From Phytophthora sp. 'mugwort' (taxonomy: Eukaryota; Oomycota; Peronosporomycetes; Peronosporales; Peronosporaceae), in contig JAUCEF010000009.1 of NCBI GenBank assembly GCA_033558025.1, forward strand, positions 2,232,001 to 2,296,000: a stretch of DNA of 64,000 nt, written 5' to 3'. Positions 38,770 through 48,640 of the stretch are shown here, in pieces. The translations under genes were made by a program, and so were the position numbers. The notes beneath the pieces were generated by a model. It did not search any database and was not told the origin of the DNA. It worked only from the letters and a program-made list of their open reading frames with translations. Within the stretch, counting starts at the first letter, position 1; each line of letters begins with the position of its first letter.

Positions 38770-39330
38770 AGTTCCTTAGCGTAGCGCTGTCTCGTTCCAT
38801 CCTCATCTGAGTTCTCCTCGGAATTTTCCTTCTCGGCAAAATCCTGGATTGAAGCACAAGTCGTAAGCCATCTTCTGCGCTGGTCCATCGGCCTCGCCTG
38901 TCACAGCATCTTTCCACCATGGTGGCCGGCTTGTGAGGCTTGATGCGGCGCATGTGAATCCGATCTTGGTAGATGCCCTTTTCGATAACCAACACGCCGC
39001 CACTCCGAACGCTCGCTATAGGATCCGTCGTACCGTTGCTGAAGCTTATGTGCTCGGGGGTCACTGCGTGAAACCATGACCAGATCCTCAGGTCGGTATT
39101 CGTATTCCAGACGTCCTTGATTTTCTCGTTCTGCTGTTCGCTGGACTTGGTGTTCCTTTAGCTGATGCTGCTGGTGACAGTCCACGTTGGCCGTAAGTCA
39201 AAGAACATATCTCGGCCCAAACGCTGCTTGGCTGGGAACCAACCTGGTCATGGTGTGGTGCTGCGCTCTCATTGCAAACATCAAAGTGTGCCCATCTCAG
39301 ATACGGCAATGGCGTCAAAACATCTCATTG
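38770..39330 (-). pseudogene. Ty3/gypsy retrotransposon fragment (integrase C-terminus)
   Basis: Minus-strand frames carry a block resembling the end of a gypsy integrase. Near 39240-39190 one frame reads AKQRLGRDMFFDLRP-like. At 39150-39050 another reads EYRPEDLVMVSRSDP followed by HKLQQRYDGSY. After a frame change comes a segment with GGVLVIEKGIYQDRIHMRRI at 39010-38930, typical of the SH3-like tail. No reverse transcriptase, gag or LTR is present here. It appears to sit inside the hAT relic, between its zinc finger and its core. Confidence 0.6.
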
Positions 39331-40214
39331 GTTTTTGACGCCCGGATCTGAGATGGACACACTCTATACTTCCGCGCGGTTCCCACCGAGTTCTAGGGAC
39401 TCTTCTAGTGCAAATCTTGCTCGAAAATTATCAAATATAAAACAGCTTTTCAAACATCGCATCCGAAGCGATTAAACACACACACACATTGTACGAGGGC
39501 GAAGCTGATGAGCGCTCTGCAACCCGAACTTGCTGGTGATTAGGGTAATGAATCCACGAAAAGCGACATTCACCGCTGGCCCGAGCGGATCGTGATGGAG
39601 GAATTGTCTCTCTCCTTCTGTATGCGCGCTCTAGCGCGCCACAACAACAAGCTAATGCGTCTCAGCATTAAAACGCTCAAACGCTACCTTGATGCTGTCT
39701 CTGGGCACGTGCAAACGTATCACAGAGGTGCTCCCCAAGTCGTTTGGCATCGTCCTGGACGGGTGAACCAGAAACGGTCATCACTATGTGGCAATATTTG
39801 CTATGGTCGATGACCCCGACATTCCCGCCCGAGTGTCGCCCGCTCCAATGACTAACACGACGACCTCTTGTGTCACACTTGCTGTTTCGTCTTGCTCGCT
39901 TTTTGTCCAATGGGAAACGAGGAAGTTTGGAGTTCCCAGAGCCTTCTCGATCATATCGCAGATACGCTCTCGCGCTTTGAGCAGCCATGGCAGCGCGCCG
40001 CTTTGATGGTGGGTGACAACTGTAACGTCATCCAGTATTTTGACCGCCGCGAAGACCTCATACCCTACATTGGCTGCGCCATCCATCGCTTTGCTTTGGT
40101 GGTTCGTGACTTCATCGATGCCCACGACGAGCTGATCAATAAGACGCACAAGCTGATGAAACGTCTAAGCACTATTAAGGTGCAAGCGATTTCCCGTCGG
40201 GTCAGCGATCTATG

Positions 40215-41864
40215 TGTGGTGTAGCGGGATTGGTCAAAATATGATTAAGACCCGATCCGCTTACCAACTGCGTCCGAGACACCGACTAACGGGGGGGGGG
40301 TCTCCGATGATCCGTGCTCAGCTGAAGTTGGTCTCACCTTGTGTATCCGTCGATGGGCTGGATCTGCTCTCTTGGGACTCCGAAGGATGCAGCGACGTAA
40401 AGCCTTGAACGTCCTGTGGGGACGTGGGGATGTGGAGTAGCGCGGAATTCTTCGCTCTGCTGCCGTTATTGGTTCCGATCTAAAGTAGTCGACCTTCGAT
40501 CGGGGGCCTGGACTTGATCCGAGGCCGAAGTTGCAGTGGGGCGTTGTTCCTTTCCGTGAGTTGCTTGCCGCTTCCTTTAGCGGGATCTTGCGAGTTAAGA
40601 GTCGAAGCGATCGTCGGCCAAGCACTGAATGCTGATCGATCGAAGTATGCGCTTGAGCAGAAGTTCGCTAGCGTGGGGGAGGGTCGGCCAATATCCGATC
40701 CGATCCTCTCACCGCGACGCTTGATCTGCTACCTTGGGCTAGTTGATACTTGGGAGGGCCAATGTAGATCCCTTTCAGCGGCACTTAAAAACGCCTAAGT
40801 AGTCCAATGTAAATTCGAGTCTGATTGTTGCTTATCCTTTTCTGGTCCTATCTTCCCATCCTGAACCCTATCTCGTACCACCTGAATCTCCTGAACCTTG
40901 CCCTTCTTCAAGCACTCAACACGTACCGTCTTCACGCTTGCACATCCCCGAGGATGATTGCTGATCGAATCTCGATCTACCAGATCGCGGATGCCCGAAC
41001 ATGTATGTCGATCTGACAGATCGAGGATGTCGGAACCTGTATGCCGATCGGCAAATACCGATTGACCCGATGCGCTCGATCTCGACCGCAAGATCGATCC
41101 GATCTACCCGATCTCGGGCGGCGGGGTGTAGGCCGACCTGTGGACGCCGGATCAGCCTGACCCTCGGAACCTTGAACACCTGATCCGACCGATCTTCCAA
41201 CCTGGATCGCTGGATCGGCCCGATCTGCCAAATCCCGTGGTCAATCGGCTCGATCTCGACTGCGAGATCGATCCAATCTACCCGATCTCGGCCGGCGGGG
41301 TGTAGGCCGACCTGTGGACGCCGGATCAGCCCGATCCTCCGAACCTTGAACACCTGATCGGCCCGATCTGCCAGATCACACCATCGATCGGCTCGATTAC
41401 CACTGCAAGATCGATCCGACCTGCCTGATCTCGGACGGCGAGGTATAGGCCAATCTGTGGCCGCCGGATCAGCCCAATCTGCCAACCCGCGGGCCCCAGG
41501 TCCGCACGATCGGGGTCCGACCGAGGTCAAACGGGATTAGATCCAGTCTGATCGATTCTGTCACCGCTCGCCAATCCTGATCTCTTATATCTCTCTCGAT
41601 CCGGGTTCCGAATATCCACTCGATCCTCGATCGGTCGGGTGATCACAGTAAAACAGATCTGGGTTTGGTGGTTGCCCGTCCCTGGTTTCCTTTCTCGTCA
41701 TCGAAGCATCCCCTTGCACCCCAGATTAAGTCGGACGTCGCCCCGCCTTTATCTTGTATCTCGATCCAGCTCGATCGCCTCCTCTTTTCACAGCTAGGGC
41801 CGTCGTTCTCACCGATCTGGCCATTCCTTAGGGATCTGATATTCTTGGTTGACGCTTCTCCACA
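40215..41864. mobile_element. GATC-dense insert with LTR-like ends (solo LTR or non-autonomous element)
   Basis: This 1,650 bp block splits a hAT transposase within its core. Its ends are TGTGGTGTAGCG (40215-40226) and CGCTTCTCCACA (41853-41864); one is the inverse of the other with 10 of 12 matching, and the block begins TG and ends CA, as LTRs do. The word ATGTG overlaps the left edge (40212-40216) and the right edge (41864-41868), so a 4-5 bp target duplication is possible but its exact frame is ambiguous. No coding motif is found inside. GATC density is high throughout and extreme at 40.96-41.65 kb. A G10 run lies at 40291-40300. A solo LTR is the simplest reading; a non-autonomous element is an alternative. 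Confidence 0.5.
41078..41475. repeat. Three diverged tandem copies of a GATC-rich unit
   Basis: Copies begin near 41078, 41249 and 41392. Each contains TCGATCTCGACxGCxAGATC-like sequence followed by GTGTAGGCCGACCTGTGGAC (third copy diverged) and GCCGGATCAGCC. The spacing is 171 and 143 bp, so copies differ by internal deletions. The minus-strand frame across them is open for about 200 codons with repeats reading RRPQVGLHPA, but composition rather than selection explains this; I do not call it a gene. Confidence 0.75.
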
Positions 41865-42295
41865 TGTGCCCGTCATGAAAGAGAATTACACTCGTTGGTC
41901 GAGTGTCTATGACATGATGATTCGCTACGTGGAGATTTAACCCGCTTGGACTCTCTGGACCACGGCACTGATGCTGCGTCTGAGCTACACAAACTGCTTC
42001 CAATAAGATCTGAGAACCTCAGAAATAGTGAACAGCTCATTGATGTCAAGAATTTCCAGTGTGTAACGACTGAACTGCAGACTTCGACGACACACTAAAC
42101 CAGTACGAAGTGTTGCCTGCTCCCGTCCGCCGCCATCGTCAAACGCCCAGGGGCCTAGTAAAACTTCAGCAGAGCAGCTGCCCAACGCTGAGCGCAATGC
42201 CTGTGCTGAGGCAAAGGTGGACTTCGTGCCGCCCACGTTGATTCGAGCCAAGTTGGTCTACAGCGATCTGCATGGATTGTGCAACTCTCGAGACA

Positions 42296-43070
42296 TCCAT
42301 GTTTCTCCGCCGCCGCCGAGAGCTTTGGGATGTATATGCTGTTGAGTCGGTTCGTCATGGACTCGGTCGTTATGCTTCCAGTTAATTTCAATTAACTGAA
42401 TAATTGATTCCCTTGCTTTCCAGACATGCACTAACCCAAGACTGTTTTTGGCATCCCTGCTCGTTTTGCAACTGTACACGCTCACCGTATCTCGGTCGCT
42501 CAAAACCTTTCACTGGCGCAGCATAATATATTTTCATCCCCTTGTGCAATGGAAACCATCATCGGCTAGAATTCTACCCCTATACGGCTTCAGAATTCCC
42601 CGCTAGGTCCAAAATGACGTTTACAGATCGTAGATCTCTGGAACATACACGCAGCGACAGGAACTATCGGGACCATCAAGACGCCCGATGAGGCGGTTTT
42701 GATGGCCATGATGAATTGAGGCATGAGAGCGCTACAGAATGAAAAGAAATAGCTCCAGGCAAAATGAAACGCAAGTCTTATGACGTGAATGGCCACGAAG
42801 CGCTCAGCGAGATGGTTGGTCCTAGTTCCAAATCGGAGTTAATTGGAATAAATTCAAAACTGAATTGAAGGGGTGCAGTTATTTCTAGTTAAAAACTATA
42901 ATTGTAGACATGCAATGCATTTTAGTTTAAATTTTTCGGATACCAAGTGATGAACCGTTACTGCTGGTATGGTTGGCGAGATACGAGTGCTGTGGTACGT
43001 CCTTTTAGGGATCGCGGGAGCATGTGAGCGGTGACATGTAAACTACCGGACGTAGAGGAACTGGTGACAG
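42296..43070. other. Interval between repeat block and gene fragment
   Basis: AT-rich, stop-dense sequence with no recognised motif. No RNA gene or repeat boundary is evident. Confidence 0.4.
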
Positions 43071-43582
43071 TTGGTCGATGCGGTTGCTGCTGGTATGTTG
43101 TACAATATCACCACAGAAAGTGCGACTGCACTATGGATCCAGCAGGACGTCTTTGGACTGGGCACCAACCATGCGTATCTCCTCTTTTTCGCGTACGAGA
43201 CGAGCGGCAGCAATGGCGTCTTCACACGAATCAACCCGCACAAACACAGAAGCAATGACTCTCGAGCGGAGAACGACGGGATCCCAGTCGCGACGTTCGA
43301 GGCCGCTCCTCGCATCCGGAAAGCCAAAGCAGAGCCCACATTTGGTCAGACGTCCCGTGTCACGGTGAAGTTTGATCTGGTCTGCGACTGAACGAGCGCA
43401 CTCGTTCACGGCTTGTCTTCCCTGAACACTGCAAGTCTCCAGGATCTGTGGCTGACACGCTGCGTCTGGACCAGCTCACGGGATCCGAGACCAACGTGAC
43501 TATCAACGTCGAGTCAGGAACCTCACTGGATGGAGGCGATTGCACACGTCCGTTTGATGCAGATGCGTGTAAAGCTCGACCA
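43071..43582 (+). pseudogene. Stray copy of an internal part of the secreted repeat gene
   Basis: This half-kilobase is a close copy of the secreted repeat gene between about 32230 and 31725, but here on the opposite strand. Shared stretches include AAGMLYNIT, ALWIQQDVFGL, YLLFFAYETSGSNGVF and FGQTSRVTVKFDLVCD. A TGA follows LVCD because of a small deletion, and a further frame change precedes DTLRLDQLTGSETNVTIN. It has no start region, no promoter and no splice context, so it is a dead fragment. The high similarity implies a recent duplication or a conversion event with the parent gene 11 kb away. Confidence 0.88.
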
Positions 43583-43786
43583 CGTTTTAAGCCAAAGTGT
43601 CTGACTCGTAGACATGAAGTAGAGAGCTACACTGGCCTAAACAAGCAAAACAATACTTCCTACTCCAGTGTGTACATTTTCGACTCGATGCGTTTGTTGT
43701 TGTGCACATTTGAGTGGAATATTTACATGCAACTTATATGGGCTATCTGGTCTACGGCTAGTGAATATGGTTGCATCCGTTGCAGC

Positions 43787-46700
43787 TTAGAAGATGGACA
43801 TCTTGCGCGCCGTGAGCTTCTGGCCTGGACGCCAGCCCATCGTGGGCATAGCGTAATACTCGGAGATGTTGCAGATCTCGAGCTTGCGCACCTTCTGCAT
43901 GGCCTGCGCGAACAGCAGCGCGCACTTAATGTTGTTGATGAGCGAGACGCCGAAGTCGACAGCGGCGCGACGGATCTTGTAGCCGCTCGTCAGCTCCTCA
44001 CGGTTCGTGCCCTCCGGCACGTTAATTACCAGCTCGATCTTGCCCGACGAGATGTAGTCGATCACGCTCGGCAGGTCGCTCTCCGGGTCTGACGGTTTGC
44101 GCAGCGCAATGGACGTGACGCCTTGCGTGGCCAGGTACTCGTGCGTGCCGGGTGTAGCGTAGATTGTGTAGCCCAGCTCTTGTAGGATCAAAGCACCCTC
44201 CGCGAACTCGCGCTTGATGTCCTTGTTACCGATCGAGATCAGCACCTTCTTCTCCTTAGGCATCTTGAAACCAGCGCTCAGTAGCGCCTTCAGATACGCC
44301 TCGTGCATGTCCGTGCCGAAGCAGGCCACCTCCCCGGTCGAGGCCATCTCCACACCCAAGCTCGGGTCCGCGCCGTGCAGACGCGTGAACGAGAACTGCG
44401 GCGCCTTCACACCGACGTAGTCAATGTCGATCAGAGCAATCGGCACCGACTTGACCGGCAGGCCGATCATGGCCTTCGTGGCCAGGTTAATGAAGTTCAG
44501 GTCGAACGTCTTCGAGATGAACGGGAACGTACGCGAGGCACGCAGATTGCACTCAATCACCTTGACGTCGTTATCGCGGGCCATCAGCTGGATGTTGAAC
44601 GGACCCGTGATGTCCAGCGCCTGTGCGATAGCGCTAGCAATGCGCTTCACCTGCTTGATCGTGCCGACGTACAGCTTCTGGGCAGGCAGCACTAGTGTAG
44701 CGTCACCAGAGTGTACACCGGCGTTCTCCACGTGCTCCGACATGGCGTAGTTGAGGATCGCACCGTTCTTGGCCACACCGTCGAACTCGATTTCCTTGGC
44801 GTTCAGGATGAACTTGGATACACTAATCGAGCGTGAAATCTTCACGGCGTCGCTGTTCAGGTATTCCCTCAGTTGTTCCTCATCGGAAGCGACGATCATA
44901 CCAGCACCCGATAGCACATAACTGGGACGGACCAGCACCGGGTACTGCACCTCCTGAGCGAACTCCAACGCAGAATTCATGTCAGTGACCTCGGCCCAGC
45001 GCGGCTGGTCCACGCCGAGCGTGTCCAGAAGCGCCGAGAATTTGTTGCGGTCCTCGCACTGGTCGATGCTTTCCGGGGACGTACCCAGGATATTCACGCC
45101 AGCCTTGGACAGCGGCATGGCCAGGTTGTTAGGAATCTGGCCACCTACAGACACAATCACACCCTCCGGGTTCTCGCGGTCCCAGATGTCCAACACGCGC
45201 TCCAGACTCAGCTCCTCAAAGTACAGGCGGTCGCTCTCGTCGTAATCCGTGCTCACCGTCTCGGGATTGTAGTTTACCACGATGGCCGGCTTGCCGAGCT
45301 CGCGGACCGTGCGCACAGCGCTCACACCGCACCAATCGAATTCCACTGACGAACCGATACAGTACGCGCCACAACCGAGCACCACGATGGCCTCCTCGCT
45401 GGCTGGGAGGTCGTCCTCAGAGCCGCCGTACGTCATGTATAGGTAGTTGGTCTGCGCGGGGAACTCGGCGGCCAACGTATCAATCTGTTTCACGCACGGC
45501 ACAACGCCCAGTTGCTTACGGCGCTCACGCACCTGGATGGCAGTAGTGTTCGGCAACTTAGCGGCGATCTGACGGTCAGAGAAACCGTTCACCTTCAGTG
45601 TACGCACGTAGCGCTCGCTCAGCGTGTCCAGCGTGAACTTGGGCACCGACTGGCGCAGCGAAGAGATCCGCGCCAGCTTCGACAGGAACCACTTGTCGAT
45701 CTTCGTCAGCTCGTGCACGCGGTCAATCGTGTAGCCGGCGTCCAGGGCCGAGATGATGTAGAACAGTCGCTCGTCCGTCGGGTGGCTCAGCTGAGCGTCG
45801 AGCACCTCCGGGTTCGTCTCGTTGTCGACGGCGCTGCCGTCCAGGCCGTCCAGGTTCGGGTTCACCATGCGCACAGCCTTCTGGATACACTCCTCGAAGT
45901 TGCGGCCGATGGACATCACTTCACCCACGGAAAGCATGTAGCTACCGAGGTCGTTTGACACGCGCGAGAACTTCTTCAGATCCCAGCGCGGCATCTTGAC
46001 GACACAGTAGTCCAGGCTGGGTTCGAAGCAGGCCGTGGTCGTCTTCGTCACGCTGTTCTTGATCGACACGAGGTCAATACCCAGTGAAATCTTGGTCGCG
46101 ACGTAAGCCAGCGGGTAGCCCGTGGCCTTGGAGGCAAGAGCACTGGAACGAGAAAGACGAGCGTTCACTTCAATAATGCAGTAACGTTCCGACTTCGGGT
46201 CCAGAGCGTACTGGATGTTACACTCACCGACAATGCCCAAGTGACGAACCACCTTCTGTGCCGTCGAGCGAAGCTTGAAGTACTCGCTGTTGGACAGCGT
46301 CTGTGATGGGGCAACAACGATCGAGTCACCCGTGTGGATACCCAGAGGATCAAAGTTCTCCATGTTGCATACTGTGATGCAGTTGTCCTTGGCATCACGC
46401 ACAACCTCGTACTCGACCTCCTTCCAGCCGCGCAGATCCTGGTCGATCAAGATCTGCTTGATCTGGCCCTTTGAGGCCGAACCGTGCAGGGCCTTGGTGG
46501 CTAGCACGCACAGCTCGTCGTCATTGGCAGCAAAACCCGAGCCAAGACCGCCCAGAGCAAAGGCTGAACGCACCAGCACAGGGTAACCGATCTCGTTGGC
46601 AGCCTTCAGTGCACCTTCGACGGTCGTGGCGGGCTGACTCCGAGCGATGGTCTCGCCGATCTCAGCAAGCTTCGCCGAGAACTTTTCGCGATCCTCCGTG

Positions 46701-48286
46701 TCGATGATGGCCTCGATCTGCGTACCCATGACGCGGACATTGTGACGCTCCAGGTCTCCGTTCTGGTACAGCTCGATACCGACGGCCAGAGCGGTCTGGC
46801 CACCCATGCTCACCAGGATGCCATCCGGCTTCTCCTTCTTGATGATCTCCAGCACCGTCTCGGCACGGACCGGCACGAAGTACACCTTGTCGGCCAGACC
46901 CTTGGACGTCTGCACCGTGGCGATGTTCGGGTTGACCAGAATGACATGCACGCCCTCCTCGCGCAGAGCCTTAATGGCCTGCGAGCCCGAATAGTCAAAC
47001 TCACCAGCCTGGCCGATCGACAGACCACCAGAACCAAGCAGCAGCACCTTGGAGAAAGTCGGACGGTCATACAGAGACGTGTCCATAACCGTGAGCTTAG
47101 GCGGAGCGCTGTTCACCTTCTCCAAGAACATGTCGAAGAGGAAAGCCGTGTCGGTGGGACCACCACAGGCTTCCGGGTGGAACTGCACCGAGAAAAACGG
47201 CTTGTACTCGTGAATAATACCCTCGTTCGACTTGTCGTTGGCATTCATGAAGAACGTCTTCCAGCCCTCAGGCAGCGAGTTCGAGTCCACCGCGTAACCG
47301 TGGTTCTGCGGCGTAATGTAGCAGCGCGTGGTGCGCATGTCGATACATGGCTGGTTCATGCCGCGGTTGCCGTACTTCATCTTGTACGTCGTGGCGCCGG
47401 CGGCCAGGGCCAGAATCTGGTTGCCCAGACAGATACCGAAGATCGGCTTGGGGTTCTCCAGGTTGATGGCCCAGCGGATACTCTCGATGGTCTTTGAGGC
47501 CATGATCGGGTCGCCGGGGCCGTTACTGATGAAGATACCATCGTACTGCAGCTCGCTGTTAGGCAGATCGTAGTCATAGGGCACGACCGTGAGCTCCACG
47601 CCCTTGGAGACCAGGTAGCGCACGATGTTGTGCTTCATACCGCAGTGGAAGGCCAGGATCTTGGGCGACGCGCCCTTGTTGTACACCGTAATCTCCTTAA
47701 TAGTAACATCGGCCACGAGGTTCAACTTGTTGGGGTCCACGATCTCAGCGGGTTGGCCCTCGAACTCGATCTTGCCCAGCACAGCGCCAAGCGAGCGAAT
47801 ACGCTTAGTGATCATGCGCGTGTCGATGCCGAAGAGCGCCGGCACGTTGTGCTCCTTGAGCCAGTGGCTGAGCGACTTGACGGCGTTCCAGTGGCTGTGC
47901 TGGAACGAGTACTCGGACACAATGAGACCCGAGATCTGCACCGTGTCCGACTCGAAGAACTTGGGCAAGTTGAGCTCATCCTTGACGTCCATGTCGGGCA
48001 CGCCGTAGTTGCCGATGAGCGGGTATGTCAGCACGAGGATTTGACCGCGGTACGACGGGTCGGACAGCGCCTCCGGGTAGCCCACCATGCCCGTGTTGAA
48101 CACCACCTCGCCCGAGATGCTCTTGTCCGCGCCGAACGAGTAGCCAGCGTACGTGGTGCCGTCCGCCAGCTTCAACATGCCACGCGCAGCGTTGTCTGAC
48201 AGACCCGACAGATCCTCAGCCACGGGAGACAGCACCGGCGCCTTCGTGGCGGGGGCCGCGCTCTCCGAGAAGGTCACCGACGACAT
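43787..48286 (-). CDS. Glutamine-dependent carbamoyl-phosphate synthetase, left copy
   Basis: One exon, 1,499 residues, starting at the ATG at 48284-48286; the frame is open 130 codons further upstream but has no ATG, so the shorter start is taken. The enzyme makes carbamoyl phosphate from glutamine, bicarbonate and two ATP for pyrimidines and arginine. The N-terminal amidotransferase (to about 400) has the catalytic Cys 286 in GICLGNQ and the His 370/Glu 372 pair in FHPEACGGP. The synthetase half starts near 413 (VLLLGSGGLSIGQAGEFDYS) with two ATP-grasp repeats (about 540-740, 1,080-1,280) and an MGS-like regulatory end from about 1,345. No aspartate transcarbamylase or dihydroorotase is fused. 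It differs from the right copy at one residue near the C-terminus, Met here and Ile there. Confidence 0.96.
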   Translation of the reverse strand: MSSVTFSESAAPATKAPVLSPVAEDLSGLSDNAARGMLKLADGTTYAGYSFGADKSISGEVVFNTGMVGYPEALSDPSYRGQILVLTYPLIGNYGVPDMDVKDELNLPKFFESDTVQISGLIVSEYSFQHSHWNAVKSLSHWLKEHNVPALFGIDTRMITKRIRSLGAVLGKIEFEGQPAEIVDPNKLNLVADVTIKEITVYNKGASPKILAFHCGMKHNIVRYLVSKGVELTVVPYDYDLPNSELQYDGIFISNGPGDPIMASKTIESIRWAINLENPKPIFGICLGNQILALAAGATTYKMKYGNRGMNQPCIDMRTTRCYITPQNHGYAVDSNSLPEGWKTFFMNANDKSNEGIIHEYKPFFSVQFHPEACGGPTDTAFLFDMFLEKVNSAPPKLTVMDTSLYDRPTFSKVLLLGSGGLSIGQAGEFDYSGSQAIKALREEGVHVILVNPNIATVQTSKGLADKVYFVPVRAETVLEIIKKEKPDGILVSMGGQTALAVGIELYQNGDLERHNVRVMGTQIEAIIDTEDREKFSAKLAEIGETIARSQPATTVEGALKAANEIGYPVLVRSAFALGGLGSGFAANDDELCVLATKALHGSASKGQIKQILIDQDLRGWKEVEYEVVRDAKDNCITVCNMENFDPLGIHTGDSIVVAPSQTLSNSEYFKLRSTAQKVVRHLGIVGECNIQYALDPKSERYCIIEVNARLSRSSALASKATGYPLAYVATKISLGIDLVSIKNSVTKTTTACFEPSLDYCVVKMPRWDLKKFSRVSNDLGSYMLSVGEVMSIGRNFEECIQKAVRMVNPNLDGLDGSAVDNETNPEVLDAQLSHPTDERLFYIISALDAGYTIDRVHELTKIDKWFLSKLARISSLRQSVPKFTLDTLSERYVRTLKVNGFSDRQIAAKLPNTTAIQVRERRKQLGVVPCVKQIDTLAAEFPAQTNYLYMTYGGSEDDLPASEEAIVVLGCGAYCIGSSVEFDWCGVSAVRTVRELGKPAIVVNYNPETVSTDYDESDRLYFEELSLERVLDIWDRENPEGVIVSVGGQIPNNLAMPLSKAGVNILGTSPESIDQCEDRNKFSALLDTLGVDQPRWAEVTDMNSALEFAQEVQYPVLVRPSYVLSGAGMIVASDEEQLREYLNSDAVKISRSISVSKFILNAKEIEFDGVAKNGAILNYAMSEHVENAGVHSGDATLVLPAQKLYVGTIKQVKRIASAIAQALDITGPFNIQLMARDNDVKVIECNLRASRTFPFISKTFDLNFINLATKAMIGLPVKSVPIALIDIDYVGVKAPQFSFTRLHGADPSLGVEMASTGEVACFGTDMHEAYLKALLSAGFKMPKEKKVLISIGNKDIKREFAEGALILQELGYTIYATPGTHEYLATQGVTSIALRKPSDPESDLPSVIDYISSGKIELVINVPEGTNREELTSGYKIRRAAVDFGVSLINNIKCALLFAQAMQKVRKLEICNISEYYAMPTMGWRPGQKLTARKMSIF

Positions 48287-48506
48287 GTTGACGGTGTGTG
48301 TGTGTGTGTAGATTGAAGCTTGAAGGGAGAGGGACGGAGTGAAGGTCCCGGTGGTGGTGGTGGTTGCTTGCGCTCTTGGTGGCAAAAGGCGAAGTCTTAG
48401 AGGCAAGTGCGCGCGGAGCTCGAGCCACAATGTGAAGCGTTGAAGGCTCGCGAACACGGCTGAACCGTCGGGGTGTAGTCGATCATTGTGGGCGCGGCGC
48501 TGTTTC

Positions 48507-48640
48507 ACTTGGTTTGAGTAAGTGTACGTCGCAATTGGACAAGCGCGGCCGTTGGGCCAATCAGCGCGGGGGATTCGCGAGACCCGACCTACGATGTGCA
48601 CTTGTCCCGTCCACGATGTCCACTTACTCAACGCAAGTGA
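48507..48640. promoter_or_regulatory. MITE-like inverted repeat in the left CPSase promoter
   Basis: A 25 bp imperfect inverted repeat (21 of 25 match) with the exact core TTGAGTAAGTG at 48514-48524 and its inverse at 48621-48631 frames an 82 bp GC-rich loop, about 220-350 bp upstream of the start codon. It could be a small inverted-repeat transposon or a paired binding site. The same structure lies in the other arm. Confidence 0.5.

Larger units (their letters stand above)
38471..42295 (+). pseudogene. hAT-family transposase relic 4, interrupted by other elements
   Basis: hAT coding can be traced in four pieces, all on plus. A BED zinc finger with TDRNGWTNLMEHVRLEHPNF is at 38560-38640. The next piece, RIVMEELSLSFCMR and LKRYLDAVSGHVQ, runs from 39590 to 39720. 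The core at 39980-40210 has LMVGDNCNVIQYF and IPYIGCAIHRFALVVRDF. After a 1.65 kb gap it resumes at 41867 with VPVMKENYTRWSSVYDMMIR and ends with a decayed dimerisation block near 42215-42290 (AKLVYSDLHGL). The gap at 40215-41864 is an insertion; a Ty3/gypsy fragment lies between the first two pieces. Frame changes and stops show that it was inactive independently of the insertions. Confidence 0.7.

Noticed and set aside
40916..41530. 204-codon minus-strand frame with internal peptide repeats
   Set aside because: The frame follows from the GATC-rich tandem DNA repeat; copies have indels and there is no conserved start or domain.
46742..47497. 251-codon antisense frame in CPSase (and its mirror 52978-53733)
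   Set aside because: It is a shadow of the CPSase coding frame without a recognisable domain.
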